From positions 213,453 through 277,452 of the forward strand of contig NZ_CP007287.1 in assembly GCF_000737865.1 (NCBI RefSeq): a DNA stretch of 64,000 nucleotides. Direction: 5' to 3'. Below, piece after piece: positions 34,453-43,663 of the stretch (positions are counted from its first letter, which is position 1; each line of letters opens with the position of its first letter). The notes beneath the pieces are model-generated. The model did not search any database. It saw only the letters and a list, made by a program, of their open reading frames with translations, and was not told the origin of the DNA. This DNA is from Bifidobacterium coryneforme (lineage in GTDB: Bacteria > Actinomycetota > Actinomycetes > Actinomycetales > Bifidobacteriaceae). The translations under genes were made by a program, and so were the position numbers.

Positions 34453-34507
34453 AGCGAGAACTCCCCAATAATCCCGCCTCCTGCAGCTGGGAGATTATCG
34501 GTCTCCG

Positions 34508-34530
34508 CACTCGCCACCCCAATGACGAGT
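34508..34530 (-). promoter_or_regulatory. Conserved 5' hairpin element, copy C
   Basis: On the minus strand ACTCGTC, a G-rich loop and GGCGAGT form a seven-position stem with one G:T pair, 56 bases before the start of RCC1 gene C. It matches the copies before genes A and B in place and plan. A TATGAT -10 candidate lies further upstream near 34580. No gene is seen elsewhere in 34453-34730. Confidence 0.5.
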
Positions 34531-34730
34531 CAGCACAAAAGGCGGTCCCCCTCGTGATGAAACTTCCAAAGACCATATCATACGGCGGCAAGGAATCATA
34601 TAGGTTTTCTTATCAATTCATCGGTGTGTCTCGCTTGGTAGACTCGGAACGTTGTCTGTGGGCTCTTGGAGAGACGAGAAGTCTTGCCCCTCTCCCCTAA
34701 GTAAGATGGTCAGCAGAGGAGGTCCTGGGT

Positions 34731-37700
34731 TTGGATTGGCATGCGGCGGTCTACGGGGGAAGGTCCGGCAGGGGTAACGATTCCGGGTTCTTCGACATAG
34801 GCGATGATGACGACTCAACCACATACGGCAGTCTGGACACCATAGCGGATTCCACCTTGCGCCGTCTGGGCGGGAGGGCCTACTTCCGCGCCCACGAGAT
34901 TCTGGATGCCCACCGCATGACCGATTTGAAGGTCCGTGAGGAGGGCGATATCCTCACCCTCTCGGCCAGGATCAGTTCCACGTATGACCTGACCGACGAC
35001 TACCTGGTGCAGACCCGACTTGACCAATCCGCCGGCGAGGTCATCGGCTCATCCTGCACCTGTCAGGCCTTTGGTCGGCAGGGTTCCGTATGCAAGCACG
35101 TGATTGCGTTGATAATGGCCTACAACGAGAACCCGGACCGATTCGACCTTATGACGGTCCAGGGCGCTCGCAGGACCGGCACCCGCAGAACCTCCCATGC
35201 CCTGGGTGCCTATATGCTCCGGGAGGACGGGAACATCAGGCGCTCCTATCGGGAAAGGCAGCTCAAGCTCCTTCGGGAGGTCGGTACTCGTGCCGAGGGG
35301 CAGGCCATTCCCGCCACTGACCAAAAGCGTCATCTGCCGATCGGGTCGGTGGGGCTCAGACCCGACCTGTCCGATTTGTCCGGCGGGTGGGAAATTCGAC
35401 TCCATATCGGCATGGCCTCCAGGGGTGTCTCCTACTTGGTCAAGGACATCCCCGCCCTTCTTCGGGCCGTGGACCAGACCGAATTCGTTTCTTACGGTCG
35501 GCGCCTGGCCTTTGTGCATTCCCGGGACACCTTTGACCAGCGTTCGCTCTCCCTGCTTGGGCTGATTGAGCGGGCCGCAGCCATCCGCAGGAGCCTGGCC
35601 GCCCAGCAGGACCCGTTTGGCCGACACGTGTCCAGGTCGTCCCTCGGACGGATGACCCTTACCGACGACGAGGTGGCCCAGCTTCTCGAGCTCTACCTGG
35701 ATTCCGATCTGACCCTGGACTACACGCCTTCCGAACGCTTCCTGCGTCAGACCTTGCCGGCTCGGGTGGTCGACGGGGACCCGGACCTGGGAATCCGCAT
35801 CAGCTCCGACAGATCCGGTGATGCCGGTTCCGACGGTTATGTGATTGAGCACAAGGCATCGGTGGAACGGTTCATTCCAGGCCAGGCCGCCTCGTTCGTG
35901 GTGGTCAGGTCCGTCGCTTCCGGTGGGATTCAGGATGCCGCCCCCTTATTCCATAGGTGTTCCCCCGGCTTCATCAGGGACCGTGAGCTTATCGAGACCC
36001 TATGTGGGGGCCAGGAGGATTCCCGGCTCTACCTGGGTCGGGACGACCTTGAACTCTTCACCCGGACCGTACTGCCCGAGTTGGGTGGGCCAGGTGCCGA
36101 GCCCAGGCAGGGTCGCGGTGGGCTGCGCAGCCCTGCCCTGACCGCCAGCCTCCCACCTGAACTCGTGGAGTTGCGCCGTCCCCCATGCCAGATCGAGTTC
36201 TATCTGGACCGGGACCAGGAGGGGATCAGCTGCGATTTGGAGGCCAGGTACGGGGAGCATCGGTACCCTGTGTTCCAAGACCTTCCCACAACAGCCGATG
36301 CCTTGCGGGACCTGGACAGCGAGCGCCTGGCCAGGGAGGCGGTCCGTCAGTACTTCCCCGCTCCCCAGGAGGGCGTGGCCAGGATTCCGGAGTCTGACGA
36401 AAAGGCCGTCTATGCCTTCCTGACCCAGGGATTGCCTCTTCTGCGCGGCATGGGTCATGTCTTCTCCACCCCCGCCTTCGATGGCCTGACCGTAACCAGT
36501 CATACCCAGATAAGGGTGGGGGTCAGACTCAAGTCGGGTCTGGTTGAAATATCTCCCATCGCCAAGGAGATCGACCCGGACGAGGTGCCCGAGTTGCTGG
36601 CCCAGTACCGTAAACGTCGGCGATTCCACCGGTTGCGTAGCGGGGCCTTTGTGGATCTGACCACCCTGGATGCCGGCCAGGTCGATGCCGTGGCCTCGGA
36701 CCTGGGCATTCCTGTTGCGACTCTGGATGCCGGACAGGTGCCGGTGCCTGCCTACCAGTCCTACTATCTGGATGACCAGGTGGGGGAGGACGAGCGGGAC
36801 CAGGACTTCAGTTCCTATCTGGAGGGGCTCAAAGCCGTGGACCCCCAGGCCTACCGGGTGCCGGAGACCCTTCACGGGCAGCTCAGGCCCTACCAGATTG
36901 AGGGGTTCCGCTGGCTTAATACGGTGAGTGACAGGGGGTTCGGCGGCATTCTGGCCGACGAGATGGGTCTGGGCAAGACCGTGCAGATGCTCGCCTACCT
37001 GCTCTCCCGTCATGATCGGACACTCGGCGATTCCGAGGAGGTCCTGCCCTCCTTGATTGTCTGCCCTGCCTCCCTGGTCTATAACTGGGCTGCCGAAGCC
37101 AGTCGCTTCGCGCCCGAATTGAAGGTCGGTGTCCTGGCCGGGCGCAAGACCGACAGGCGTTCCATGCTTGAAGGCAGTGGCTCCTATGACCTCCTGATCA
37201 CCTCCTATGACCTGCTCCGTCGTGACATCGAGGACTACCAGGGATCTTCCTTCGATACCCTGGTTCTGGACGAGGCCCAGTACATCAAGAACCACGCCAC
37301 CAAGGCCTCCCGGGCCGTGCGAACCGTGGACTCTCGCCATCGATTTGCCCTGACGGGAACACCCGTGGAAAACCGGCTCTCCGAACTCTGGAGTATCTTC
37401 GACTTCCTCATGCCCGGAATCCTGGGGCCATACAGCCACTTCCGCGACAGGTTCGAGATGCCCATCCTGAGTGGTGACCAGGACGCCCAGGCCAGACTCC
37501 AGGCCCTGGTCGGTCCTTTCATTCTTCGCCGGCTCAAGTCCCAGGTCCTGACCGACCTGCCGGAGAAGATCGAGAATGTCATCACCGTCCCCTTGGAGGG
37601 GCGCCAACGCAAGCTCTATGCCGCTCTCGAACAGGAACTCCGCTCCACCCTGAACCGCGAGAAGGACCGGGAGTACGAGACCGGGAAGATTCAGGTTCTG

Positions 37701-38324
37701 GCCCAGCTGACCAGGTTGAGACAGGTCTGTTGTGATCCGAGACTGGTCTATGAAGCCCTGCCGGAGGGCGGGACCCAGTCCGAAACCGACCGGCATGGTC
37801 AGTCGGCCAAGCTCGATGCCATCGAGGACCTGGTCCTCTCCTGCCAGGACGCTGGCCGGAAGATGCTGATCTTCTCCCAGTTCACCTCGTATTTGGACCT
37901 GATCGCCCAACGCCTGCGTGGTCTGGGCGTGGGGTACGACATGATAACCGGCGCCACTTCCAAGAAGCAGCGCCTGGAATTGGTCGATCGGTTCAATCAG
38001 GATCAGACCCCCGTCTTCCTGATTTCCCTGAAGGCCGGCAACACGGGCCTCAATCTGACCGGGGCCTGTGTGGTGGTTCACGCCGACCCCTGGTGGAACG
38101 CCGCCGCCCAGGAGCAGGCCAACGACCGTGCCCACCGGATTGGACAGGTTCAGGACGTCAATGTGTATCAGATTGTGGCCAAGGACACGATTGAGGAGCG
38201 GATTCTTGGTCTCCAACACACCAAGAGCGATCTGGCCTCCCGGTTCGTCGATTCCGCAGCGGTCACCGGCGCCTCCGATATCGGCCGTCTGAGTCGCAAG
38301 GACCTCCTTGCCCTCCTGGGCTGA
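34731..38324 (+). CDS. SNF2-family DNA helicase/translocase with SWIM zinc finger
   Basis: 1197 residues, TTG start with AGGAGG eight to nine bases upstream. A SWIM zinc-binding motif (C109-x-C111 ... C121-x-H123) is followed by a long middle region and then a SNF2 ATPase: LRPYQIEGFRWL near 716, motif I DEMGLGKT near 742, DEAQ near 845, RFALTGTPVENRLSELWSIFD, and the C-terminal helicase half with FSQFTSYLDLI near 1048 and DPWWNAAAQEQANDRAHRIGQ ending near 1140. Such SWIM-SNF2 proteins are common single genes in actinobacteria, acting on DNA or protein-DNA complexes; their exact role is not settled. It is divergent from RCC1 gene C and has no partner methylase or nuclease here, so it is probably housekeeping rather than defence. 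Confidence 0.9.
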   Translation: MDWHAAVYGGRSGRGNDSGFFDIGDDDDSTTYGSLDTIADSTLRRLGGRAYFRAHEILDAHRMTDLKVREEGDILTLSARISSTYDLTDDYLVQTRLDQSAGEVIGSSCTCQAFGRQGSVCKHVIALIMAYNENPDRFDLMTVQGARRTGTRRTSHALGAYMLREDGNIRRSYRERQLKLLREVGTRAEGQAIPATDQKRHLPIGSVGLRPDLSDLSGGWEIRLHIGMASRGVSYLVKDIPALLRAVDQTEFVSYGRRLAFVHSRDTFDQRSLSLLGLIERAAAIRRSLAAQQDPFGRHVSRSSLGRMTLTDDEVAQLLELYLDSDLTLDYTPSERFLRQTLPARVVDGDPDLGIRISSDRSGDAGSDGYVIEHKASVERFIPGQAASFVVVRSVASGGIQDAAPLFHRCSPGFIRDRELIETLCGGQEDSRLYLGRDDLELFTRTVLPELGGPGAEPRQGRGGLRSPALTASLPPELVELRRPPCQIEFYLDRDQEGISCDLEARYGEHRYPVFQDLPTTADALRDLDSERLAREAVRQYFPAPQEGVARIPESDEKAVYAFLTQGLPLLRGMGHVFSTPAFDGLTVTSHTQIRVGVRLKSGLVEISPIAKEIDPDEVPELLAQYRKRRRFHRLRSGAFVDLTTLDAGQVDAVASDLGIPVATLDAGQVPVPAYQSYYLDDQVGEDERDQDFSSYLEGLKAVDPQAYRVPETLHGQLRPYQIEGFRWLNTVSDRGFGGILADEMGLGKTVQMLAYLLSRHDRTLGDSEEVLPSLIVCPASLVYNWAAEASRFAPELKVGVLAGRKTDRRSMLEGSGSYDLLITSYDLLRRDIEDYQGSSFDTLVLDEAQYIKNHATKASRAVRTVDSRHRFALTGTPVENRLSELWSIFDFLMPGILGPYSHFRDRFEMPILSGDQDAQARLQALVGPFILRRLKSQVLTDLPEKIENVITVPLEGRQRKLYAALEQELRSTLNREKDREYETGKIQVLAQLTRLRQVCCDPRLVYEALPEGGTQSETDRHGQSAKLDAIEDLVLSCQDAGRKMLIFSQFTSYLDLIAQRLRGLGVGYDMITGATSKKQRLELVDRFNQDQTPVFLISLKAGNTGLNLTGACVVVHADPWWNAAAQEQANDRAHRIGQVQDVNVYQIVAKDTIEERILGLQHTKSDLASRFVDSAAVTGASDIGRLSRKDLLALLG

Positions 38325-38545
38325 CCCGGACTGTAGGTCTGCCGGGAAGGTGGCGGTATCTCCCCGGTTGTGCAGGAGTACCCTGTTCCGGCTACGCTTA
38401 ATGGTCTGATGCTATCCGGCGGTTGCGCCGCATAGGGTTGACGGGTGCCTTACCGGTACCTGCCGGGCTGGTCGTTGTTGACCGCCCGGGTTACGGGGGT
38501 GGCTGCACTCCGCGCGTTCGATTACGAGAAACGATGAGGTCAGGC

Positions 38546-39316
38546 ATGATGAGCGGCATTGAGATGTTCGGTTCGGAGTTTCTGGGAACGGCCGTCATGA
38601 TGGCCATCGCCTGCATGGTCTCGGCCAGCAGGTCACTGCCCAAGAGCGCCGCCTTCAGGAGCGACTGGATCAACGCGGCCCTGGGCTGGGGGCTTGCCGT
38701 CTATGTCGGTGTCTATGTGGGCTGGCGGACCGGAGGCCACCTCAACCCTTCGATCACCCTGGCAAGGGTGGTCAACCATTGGTTCAATCCGGGCGCCACC
38801 CTGAACGGGATGCCCATGGGGAAGGGCGGCATACCTGTCACGGCCGCCAATGTCGGTATCTTCATCCTGGCCCAGTTCCTGGGTGCCTTTGTGGGATGCT
38901 GTATCGGATACCTGGCCACCCGCAAGCACTTCGACCTGCACACCGACCCTGATGTGAAACTCACGGTCTTCTGCACCAAGCCGGGCATCAGGTCGAATTT
39001 CTGGAATGTCGTATCCGAGATTGTCGGTACGGCCGTCCTGGTCACCTGGGTCTTTGTCAATGGCGGAACGCCCACCCAGGTCGGCCCGCTCGGGGTCGCC
39101 CTGGTCATTACGGTTCTGGTTCTGGCCCTAGGTGGCATCTCCGGTGCCGCCTTGAATCCCGCCCGTGACTTCTCCGCCCGGGTGGCGTATGCGCTCCTGC
39201 CCATGGCCGACAAGCGGGACGCGGACTGGGGGTACGCCTGGGTTCCCTTTGTAGGCCCCTGCATCGGTGCAGTGATTGGTGTGGTTCTTCCCGGCCTCTT
39301 CGGATTGGCCTCCTGA
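38546..39316 (+). CDS. Aquaporin/glycerol facilitator (MIP family)
   Basis: 256 residues, six membrane segments. The two half-helix motifs are present: HLNPSITLA (NPS in place of the usual NPA) and ALNPARDFSARV (the NPARD form typical of glycerol-conducting members). GTAVLVTWVFV is helix 4. The ATG at 38546 has GAGG six bases upstream; the ATG at 38534 is a possible alternative. It stands alone. It passively conducts water, glycerol or similar solutes; the D after NPAR favours glycerol, which is inference. Confidence 0.88.
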   Translation: MMSGIEMFGSEFLGTAVMMAIACMVSASRSLPKSAAFRSDWINAALGWGLAVYVGVYVGWRTGGHLNPSITLARVVNHWFNPGATLNGMPMGKGGIPVTAANVGIFILAQFLGAFVGCCIGYLATRKHFDLHTDPDVKLTVFCTKPGIRSNFWNVVSEIVGTAVLVTWVFVNGGTPTQVGPLGVALVITVLVLALGGISGAALNPARDFSARVAYALLPMADKRDADWGYAWVPFVGPCIGAVIGVVLPGLFGLAS

Positions 39317-39385
39317 CCCTCCGACCCTGCCGAGTTCCCGGGGATTATCCGGAGCGTGGGGCGGGGCTGAGTTTCCGGGAACCGG

Positions 39386-39420
39386 CGATGCCCCGGAAGG
39401 TTTGGTCTTCCGGGGCATCG
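39386..39420. terminator. Terminator hairpin between aquaporin gene and small hypothetical gene
   Basis: CGATGCCCCGGAAG (39386-39399) pairs perfectly with CTTCCGGGGCATCG (39407-39420), 14 bases with a seven-base loop. It lies between two convergent genes and could serve both. Confidence 0.75.
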
Positions 39421-39435
39421 GTATGAGGCAGCGAA

Positions 39436-39852
39436 TCAGTAGCTGGTTGAGGTGGGGCCTTCGAAACGCACTGTCAGGCCGCGGCCATGGTGGAGGAACA
39501 TCTCGGCGCCGTGGCGGTCCAGGTCGCGGTGGGTGAAGAGCATGCGGATGGCGAAGGCCGTCTGCACGTCGTCAGGCAGATCCAGGAAGGCCTTGTGGGC
39601 ATCCCACCCGTCGGCCGCCACCGCTTCGTCCGGCACGTAGGCGTAACCATAACCATCCTCGTCCACATATCCCAGGAAGGGGAGGTCCCATGCCTGGTGA
39701 TAGCTCAGCTGGTCCTTGTAGTCCTCGACTTGCTTCAAGGCCTCATCGCTGATCCCGAACTTTTTGGCCACCTCGTTGGCCTTGGCCGTCTTTGATGCAG
39801 CGTCCTTTGCAAACATGGACGTATCGACGACGATGAGTGTATCTTCTGCCAT
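39436..39852 (-). CDS. Conserved-looking hypothetical protein, 138 residues
   Basis: Start at ATG 39852 with AAAGG eight bases upstream. I do not recognise a domain. The protein is soluble and acidic, opens with MAEDTLIVVDTSMFAKDAA and has a middle GYVDEDGYGYAYVPDE and a C-terminal segment MLFTHRDLDRHGAEMFLHHG. The codon use and ribosome site look like those of a real gene. No signal peptide or membrane segment. It stands alone between an aquaporin gene and a polysaccharide deacetylase gene, with 247 bases of apparently empty sequence on its upstream side. Confidence 0.65.
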   Translation of the reverse strand: MAEDTLIVVDTSMFAKDAASKTAKANEVAKKFGISDEALKQVEDYKDQLSYHQAWDLPFLGYVDEDGYGYAYVPDEAVAADGWDAHKAFLDLPDDVQTAFAIRMLFTHRDLDRHGAEMFLHHGRGLTVRFEGPTSTSY

Positions 39853-40099
39853 GACTGACCTTTCTGATTGGTCCGCCTGCACGGGGTCAAGCAGATGTCA
39901 TGGCCGTGCAGTGCCATGACAAGTGGCTGGCCATCAATTTCTGACGACCCGCCTGGATGCAACAGTGCTTCCATTTCTTACGTTATCAAATTCCGGGGCG
40001 GAAAGTGGGATGGTGGGCGAGGAAATGTCGCGGTCGAAAACCACGCGACAATTGGGATTGCCTCAGGTTGACATACGAAGTGGTCGCAGGTTCTGTCTG

Positions 40100-41434
40100 T
40101 CAGGGTCTGAGGATGTTGGTGCGGGAGATATAGACCGCCCCGGCGCGAGGGTATTCCCCTGTCAGCTCGGGTATGGTGACCGGGCGGTATCCCTTCCTGC
40201 GCAGGTCATCCAGCAGACCGGGCAGGGCCTGTGCGGTGTGGGGCTGGATGTCGTGCATGAGGACGATGGAGCCAGGCTGGAGTTCGGCCTTGATCTTTCC
40301 TGTGATCGAGCCGGGGGAGGCGCCACGGGCCCAGTCGTAGGAGTCCGCGTTGTACGAGGCGATGGCCGCCCCGAGATGATTGCCGATGTATGACCTGCTG
40401 GCCTCGTCCACCCTGCCATGGGGAGGTCTGACCATCGTGACGGCCCGCTTGGCCGCATTCTGGATTACCTGACCGGACTGTGCAATCTGCAGTTCTTCCT
40501 GATGCCTGGCCATGATGTCGGGGAGGTCCTGGTGGCTCCAGGTGTGGTTGCCGACCGGGTACCCTTTTTGGGTCATCCGCTCCAGGATCCTGGTGGTCCG
40601 AGGGCCGACCTTTTGCGCTATGGGGAAGAAGGTCGCGGGTGACTGGCTGTCGATCAGGTCATCAAGTATCTGGTTGGTGAGCTTCGTGTCGGGTCCATCG
40701 TCGAAGGTCAGGGCAAGGCAGGACTGCCGGGCGCAGTCGATGCCCTTGCGGTTGTTCCCGGCCTGAACCAGGCGGTCGGCATCTCTGTAGAGGGTCTCTT
40801 CCAAGGTCCTGGCGCTGTATGGGTCCGTCTGATTCTCCGCGACCTTCAGGTCCTCCACCAGGGTCAATCGGTCGGCATTGTTCCGGCCGACCAGGGCCTT
40901 GGAGTCCTCGGCGAACTCGGCCATGCCGGGCATGATTGCCCTGAGCCGGTCCAGGTCGTCCGCCCGGGGAGGCAGGCGGGTATCCAGCTTGTGCAGGTCG
41001 ACGATGGCCCGCTCGGATTTAGCTGTCAGACCGCTCAGGGTATCGGCCATCCTGTGCCGGTGGCTGGGCATCTGCCGGGCCGTGCATCCGTCCTGGCCGA
41101 ACGCGCCCGTCTGCATGGCCTGTTTGCGGTCCCTGCCTTCCTGAAGCCGTATCCTGTCCAGGATCTTCTGTGTGGATGCCGGTGGCTGGGCCCCGCCCTG
41201 ACCTGCTTCCATGGCATCCAGGAGCCTGTTCAGGTGGGCATCACTGATTCTCCAGGCGTTACCCCATTCCATGCACCTGGAGATGCTCGATCTGTAGCGG
41301 TTGTAAACGGGTCTGTAGGCGGCCAGCCCGGAGACCAGGGCAAGCGGGACCAGCAGGACCACAGACAGGGCAACCTTCTTCGATCGTCGGAGTTTGTGCC
41401 CCCGGGTGTCCGAGGTGCCTGCGCCTTCAGCCAT
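40100..41434 (-). CDS. Membrane-anchored polysaccharide deacetylase (NodB domain)
   Basis: 444 residues. An N-terminal membrane anchor (VALSVVLLVPLALVSGLAAY) follows a basic stretch, placing the enzyme outside the cell. A helical region of about 180 residues precedes the NodB domain: TFDDGPD near 242 (catalytic base and metal Asp), GNHTWSHQD with the two metal His, RPPHG, and near the end IVLMHDIQPHT. All catalytic motifs are intact. Such enzymes remove acetyl groups from peptidoglycan or other glycans, often giving lysozyme resistance. ATG 41434 with AAGG seven bases upstream is chosen over the earlier in-frame codon at 41476, which lies in a hairpin. Confidence 0.9.
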   Translation of the reverse strand: MAEGAGTSDTRGHKLRRSKKVALSVVLLVPLALVSGLAAYRPVYNRYRSSISRCMEWGNAWRISDAHLNRLLDAMEAGQGGAQPPASTQKILDRIRLQEGRDRKQAMQTGAFGQDGCTARQMPSHRHRMADTLSGLTAKSERAIVDLHKLDTRLPPRADDLDRLRAIMPGMAEFAEDSKALVGRNNADRLTLVEDLKVAENQTDPYSARTLEETLYRDADRLVQAGNNRKGIDCARQSCLALTFDDGPDTKLTNQILDDLIDSQSPATFFPIAQKVGPRTTRILERMTQKGYPVGNHTWSHQDLPDIMARHQEELQIAQSGQVIQNAAKRAVTMVRPPHGRVDEASRSYIGNHLGAAIASYNADSYDWARGASPGSITGKIKAELQPGSIVLMHDIQPHTAQALPGLLDDLRRKGYRPVTIPELTGEYPRAGAVYISRTNILRP

Positions 41435-41452
41435 ACTTGAACCTTGTGATAG

Positions 41453-41528
41453 AGAGACGCCATCTCTCCTCTGCAAGGATGGCGTCTCTGGTCGGGTTAG
41501 GTGCCCGGGAGCCGATCCGGCCCCCGGG
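41453..41528 (-). terminator. Terminator hairpins after the SDR gene
   Basis: Two stems follow the SDR stop codon at 41537. GCCCGGG (41502-) pairs with CCCGGGC (to 41528), and AGAGACGCCAT (41453-41463) pairs perfectly with ATGGCGTCTCT (41479-41489). Together they separate the SDR and deacetylase transcripts. Confidence 0.6.
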
Positions 41529-41536
41529 CGGTCGAA

Positions 41537-42277
41537 TCACTGGGCGATGAATCCGCCGTCGACCACGAACTCGGAGCCCAGGGCGAACTTGGACTCATCC
41601 GCGGCCAGGTAGACGCAGATCTCGCCGATGTCGCGGGGTTCGCCGATGTGCCCCAGGGGGGTCAGCTTGCTCATACGATCCTCAAGGTCCTGGCTGATCA
41701 ACGGTGTCTTGATGAAGCCGGGGTGGACCGAGTTGATTCGGACCTTATAGTCGTTGTTGGCCGAGTCCAGGGCCGCCGACTTGGTCAGGATCCTGGTGCC
41801 GCCCTTGCTGGCGTTGTAGGCACCGGCCCCGCTCAGGCCCACGAATCCCTCGATGGAGGAGATGTTGATGATGGAGCCGCCGCGGCCCTTCATCACCCGC
41901 ATGCCGTGCTTGGTGCCTAGGAAGGTGCCGTTCAGATTGATGTCGATGACCTTCTTCCAGTCCTCGTACTTCTCCTGATCCAGAGTGGCACCGCTGCCGC
42001 CGATGCCTGCATTGTTGACCACGGTGGTCAGCTCGCCGAGTTCGGCCTGGACCTTGTCGATGGCCTCGATCCACTGGTCTTCGTCGGTCACGTCCAGGGG
42101 GGTGAACATGACCTGGTCATGGTACTTGTCCATGAATTCCCTGGATGCGTCGCTCTCCTTGATGTCGGTCAGGGCCACCTTGGCTCCCTCCCGTACGAAG
42201 CACTCAGCCACACCCAGTCCGATTCCGCCGGTTCCGCCGGTGATGATGGCAACCTTGCCATTGAGACGATCAGTCAT
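41537..42277 (-). CDS. Short-chain dehydrogenase/reductase
   Basis: 246 residues, classical SDR. The cofactor motif TGGTGGIG is near residues 14-21, NNAG follows near 90, and the catalytic YNASK (Tyr-x3-Lys) near 154, with the Ser of the active site in INISSIEG. Asp in ALTDIKE after strand 2 suggests NAD rather than NADP. The C-terminal segment ending GSEFVVDGGFIAQ is typical of tetrameric alcohol/hydroxyacid-type SDRs. It reduces or oxidises an unidentified alcohol/ketone. Single gene followed by its own terminators. Confidence 0.88.
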   Translation of the reverse strand: MTDRLNGKVAIITGGTGGIGLGVAECFVREGAKVALTDIKESDASREFMDKYHDQVMFTPLDVTDEDQWIEAIDKVQAELGELTTVVNNAGIGGSGATLDQEKYEDWKKVIDINLNGTFLGTKHGMRVMKGRGGSIINISSIEGFVGLSGAGAYNASKGGTRILTKSAALDSANNDYKVRINSVHPGFIKTPLISQDLEDRMSKLTPLGHIGEPRDIGEICVYLAADESKFALGSEFVVDGGFIAQ

Positions 42278-42430
42278 ACTACTCTCCTTTGATAGAACGA
42301 ACTGACGGTCCTAAGTGTACAGAAAGATGGTCGGGCCTGCACGGATAGATTCGTGCGGGTCCCGCCGTGGTCCCCATAGGGTGTGAGGATGGAAACGGCT
42401 CGCTGGGGAGAAGAGGAAAGAGAGGATTCG

Positions 42431-43642
42431 ATGGCTGTCAATACCGGTCGGCGCAATGTGCGCGAACGTCTGGCCACCTTCGGGTTCTTCATCTTCATGG
42501 GGACGGGAACCTCTGCCTGGTTCTCCCGTCTGCCTTCGGTCAAGGAGATACTGGGGTTGCAGCCCTCCTCCCTGGCTTTGATGACCATCCTTGGCGGGTG
42601 CGGCGCCCTGGTGGGCATGGTGGTTTCCGGCGTTCTGACCAACCGCCTGGGTGTGCGTCGTGCCATGCTTCTGGGTGCTTCTACCTGGTGCCTGGGCATG
42701 CTGGTGGCCTCGTTTGCCATTTGGCGGCTCTCGCTGCCTGGCGTGGTCTTGGGACTTCTCTTCAATTCGGCGGGAATCAGTCTCTGGGGAACGGTCAACA
42801 CCGTCGAGGCCGGAGCCGTTGAGCGCAACGCCGAGCACTCGGTCATGGCCAGGTTCCATGCCTCCTACAGCCTCGGCATGTTCCTGGCCTTGGGGTTGGG
42901 TTCTCTGATTTCCCACCTGGGCATACCGGTCGAGGTCCACCTGGCGGCTAATGCTCTGGTGACCCTGGGTCTGATGGCCTGCTGTCTTTTTATTTGCCCG
43001 GCCGATCCCCAGGGCGATGACACCGGCCCCGTCGAAGGTTCAGGTGCTGATTGCGCCGGCGACGACCGCAGCCCCATGCGCAAGCAGATGGCGGCCTGGG
43101 GGGACTCCCTGGTGCTGATGCTGGCACTGATCAATGTGGCCCTGGAGGCCAGCGAAGGTGCCGTCAATGACTGGAGCAGCATCGGATTGGTCGATTCCTT
43201 CAGCGCGCCGGAATCCATGGCCAACCTGGCTCCAACGGTCTTTGCGGCCGCGATGATCGTCTCCAGGATGCTGGGTCCCTGGGTTGTCGAGCGTCTGGGC
43301 AACACGGTCAGTCTCTATCTGACCCTTGTGGTTTCGGCTCTGGGCATCCTGGTCTACTCCCTTTCGCCGGTCCTGGTGGTCTCCCTCGTGGGGACCTGCA
43401 TCTGGGGCATCGGTGCGGCCCTGGGCGTCCCCATCGTCACCACCCTGGCTACACGGGACCCGTCCATGGCGGCCCAACGGGCCTCGGTCATCTCGACCGC
43501 CTATTACGGGGTTTCCTGGATCATCCCGCCCGCCATCGGCTTCCTGGCCGACCATACCGGTGTCCGGCCCGCCCTCCTGCCCCTGGCGCTGGTCCTGGTT
43601 CTGGTCACCCTGCTGGTCAGGCCGGTCAGCAGAAAAGGCTGA
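42431..43642 (+). CDS. MFS transporter, YbjJ-like
   Basis: 403 residues, 12 membrane segments with a hydrophilic loop in the middle (SGADCAGDDRSPMRK). FMGTGTSAWFSRLPSVKEILGL at the N-terminus and DWSSIGLVDSF in the second half resemble the YbjJ/FucP-like MFS group with a W-R-P-type helix 1. ATG 42431 has GAGAGGA four bases upstream and is preferred to the GTG at 42383. It is divergent from the SDR gene. Substrate unknown; both uptake and export are possible. Confidence 0.8.
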   Translation: MAVNTGRRNVRERLATFGFFIFMGTGTSAWFSRLPSVKEILGLQPSSLALMTILGGCGALVGMVVSGVLTNRLGVRRAMLLGASTWCLGMLVASFAIWRLSLPGVVLGLLFNSAGISLWGTVNTVEAGAVERNAEHSVMARFHASYSLGMFLALGLGSLISHLGIPVEVHLAANALVTLGLMACCLFICPADPQGDDTGPVEGSGADCAGDDRSPMRKQMAAWGDSLVLMLALINVALEASEGAVNDWSSIGLVDSFSAPESMANLAPTVFAAAMIVSRMLGPWVVERLGNTVSLYLTLVVSALGILVYSLSPVLVVSLVGTCIWGIGAALGVPIVTTLATRDPSMAAQRASVISTAYYGVSWIIPPAIGFLADHTGVRPALLPLALVLVLVTLLVRPVSRKG

Positions 43643-43663
43643 CCGCCTGTTGTCGAGACGGCC

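Noticed and set aside
36000-38219. A 739-residue minus-strand frame opposite the SNF2 gene.
   Set aside because: It lies wholly inside a gene with intact helicase motifs and encodes no recognisable domain.
34731-38324. The SNF2/SWIM helicase as part of a DISARM-like or other defence system.
   Set aside because: There is no methylase, DUF1998 or nuclease partner nearby, and SWIM-SNF2 genes are common solitary actinobacterial genes.
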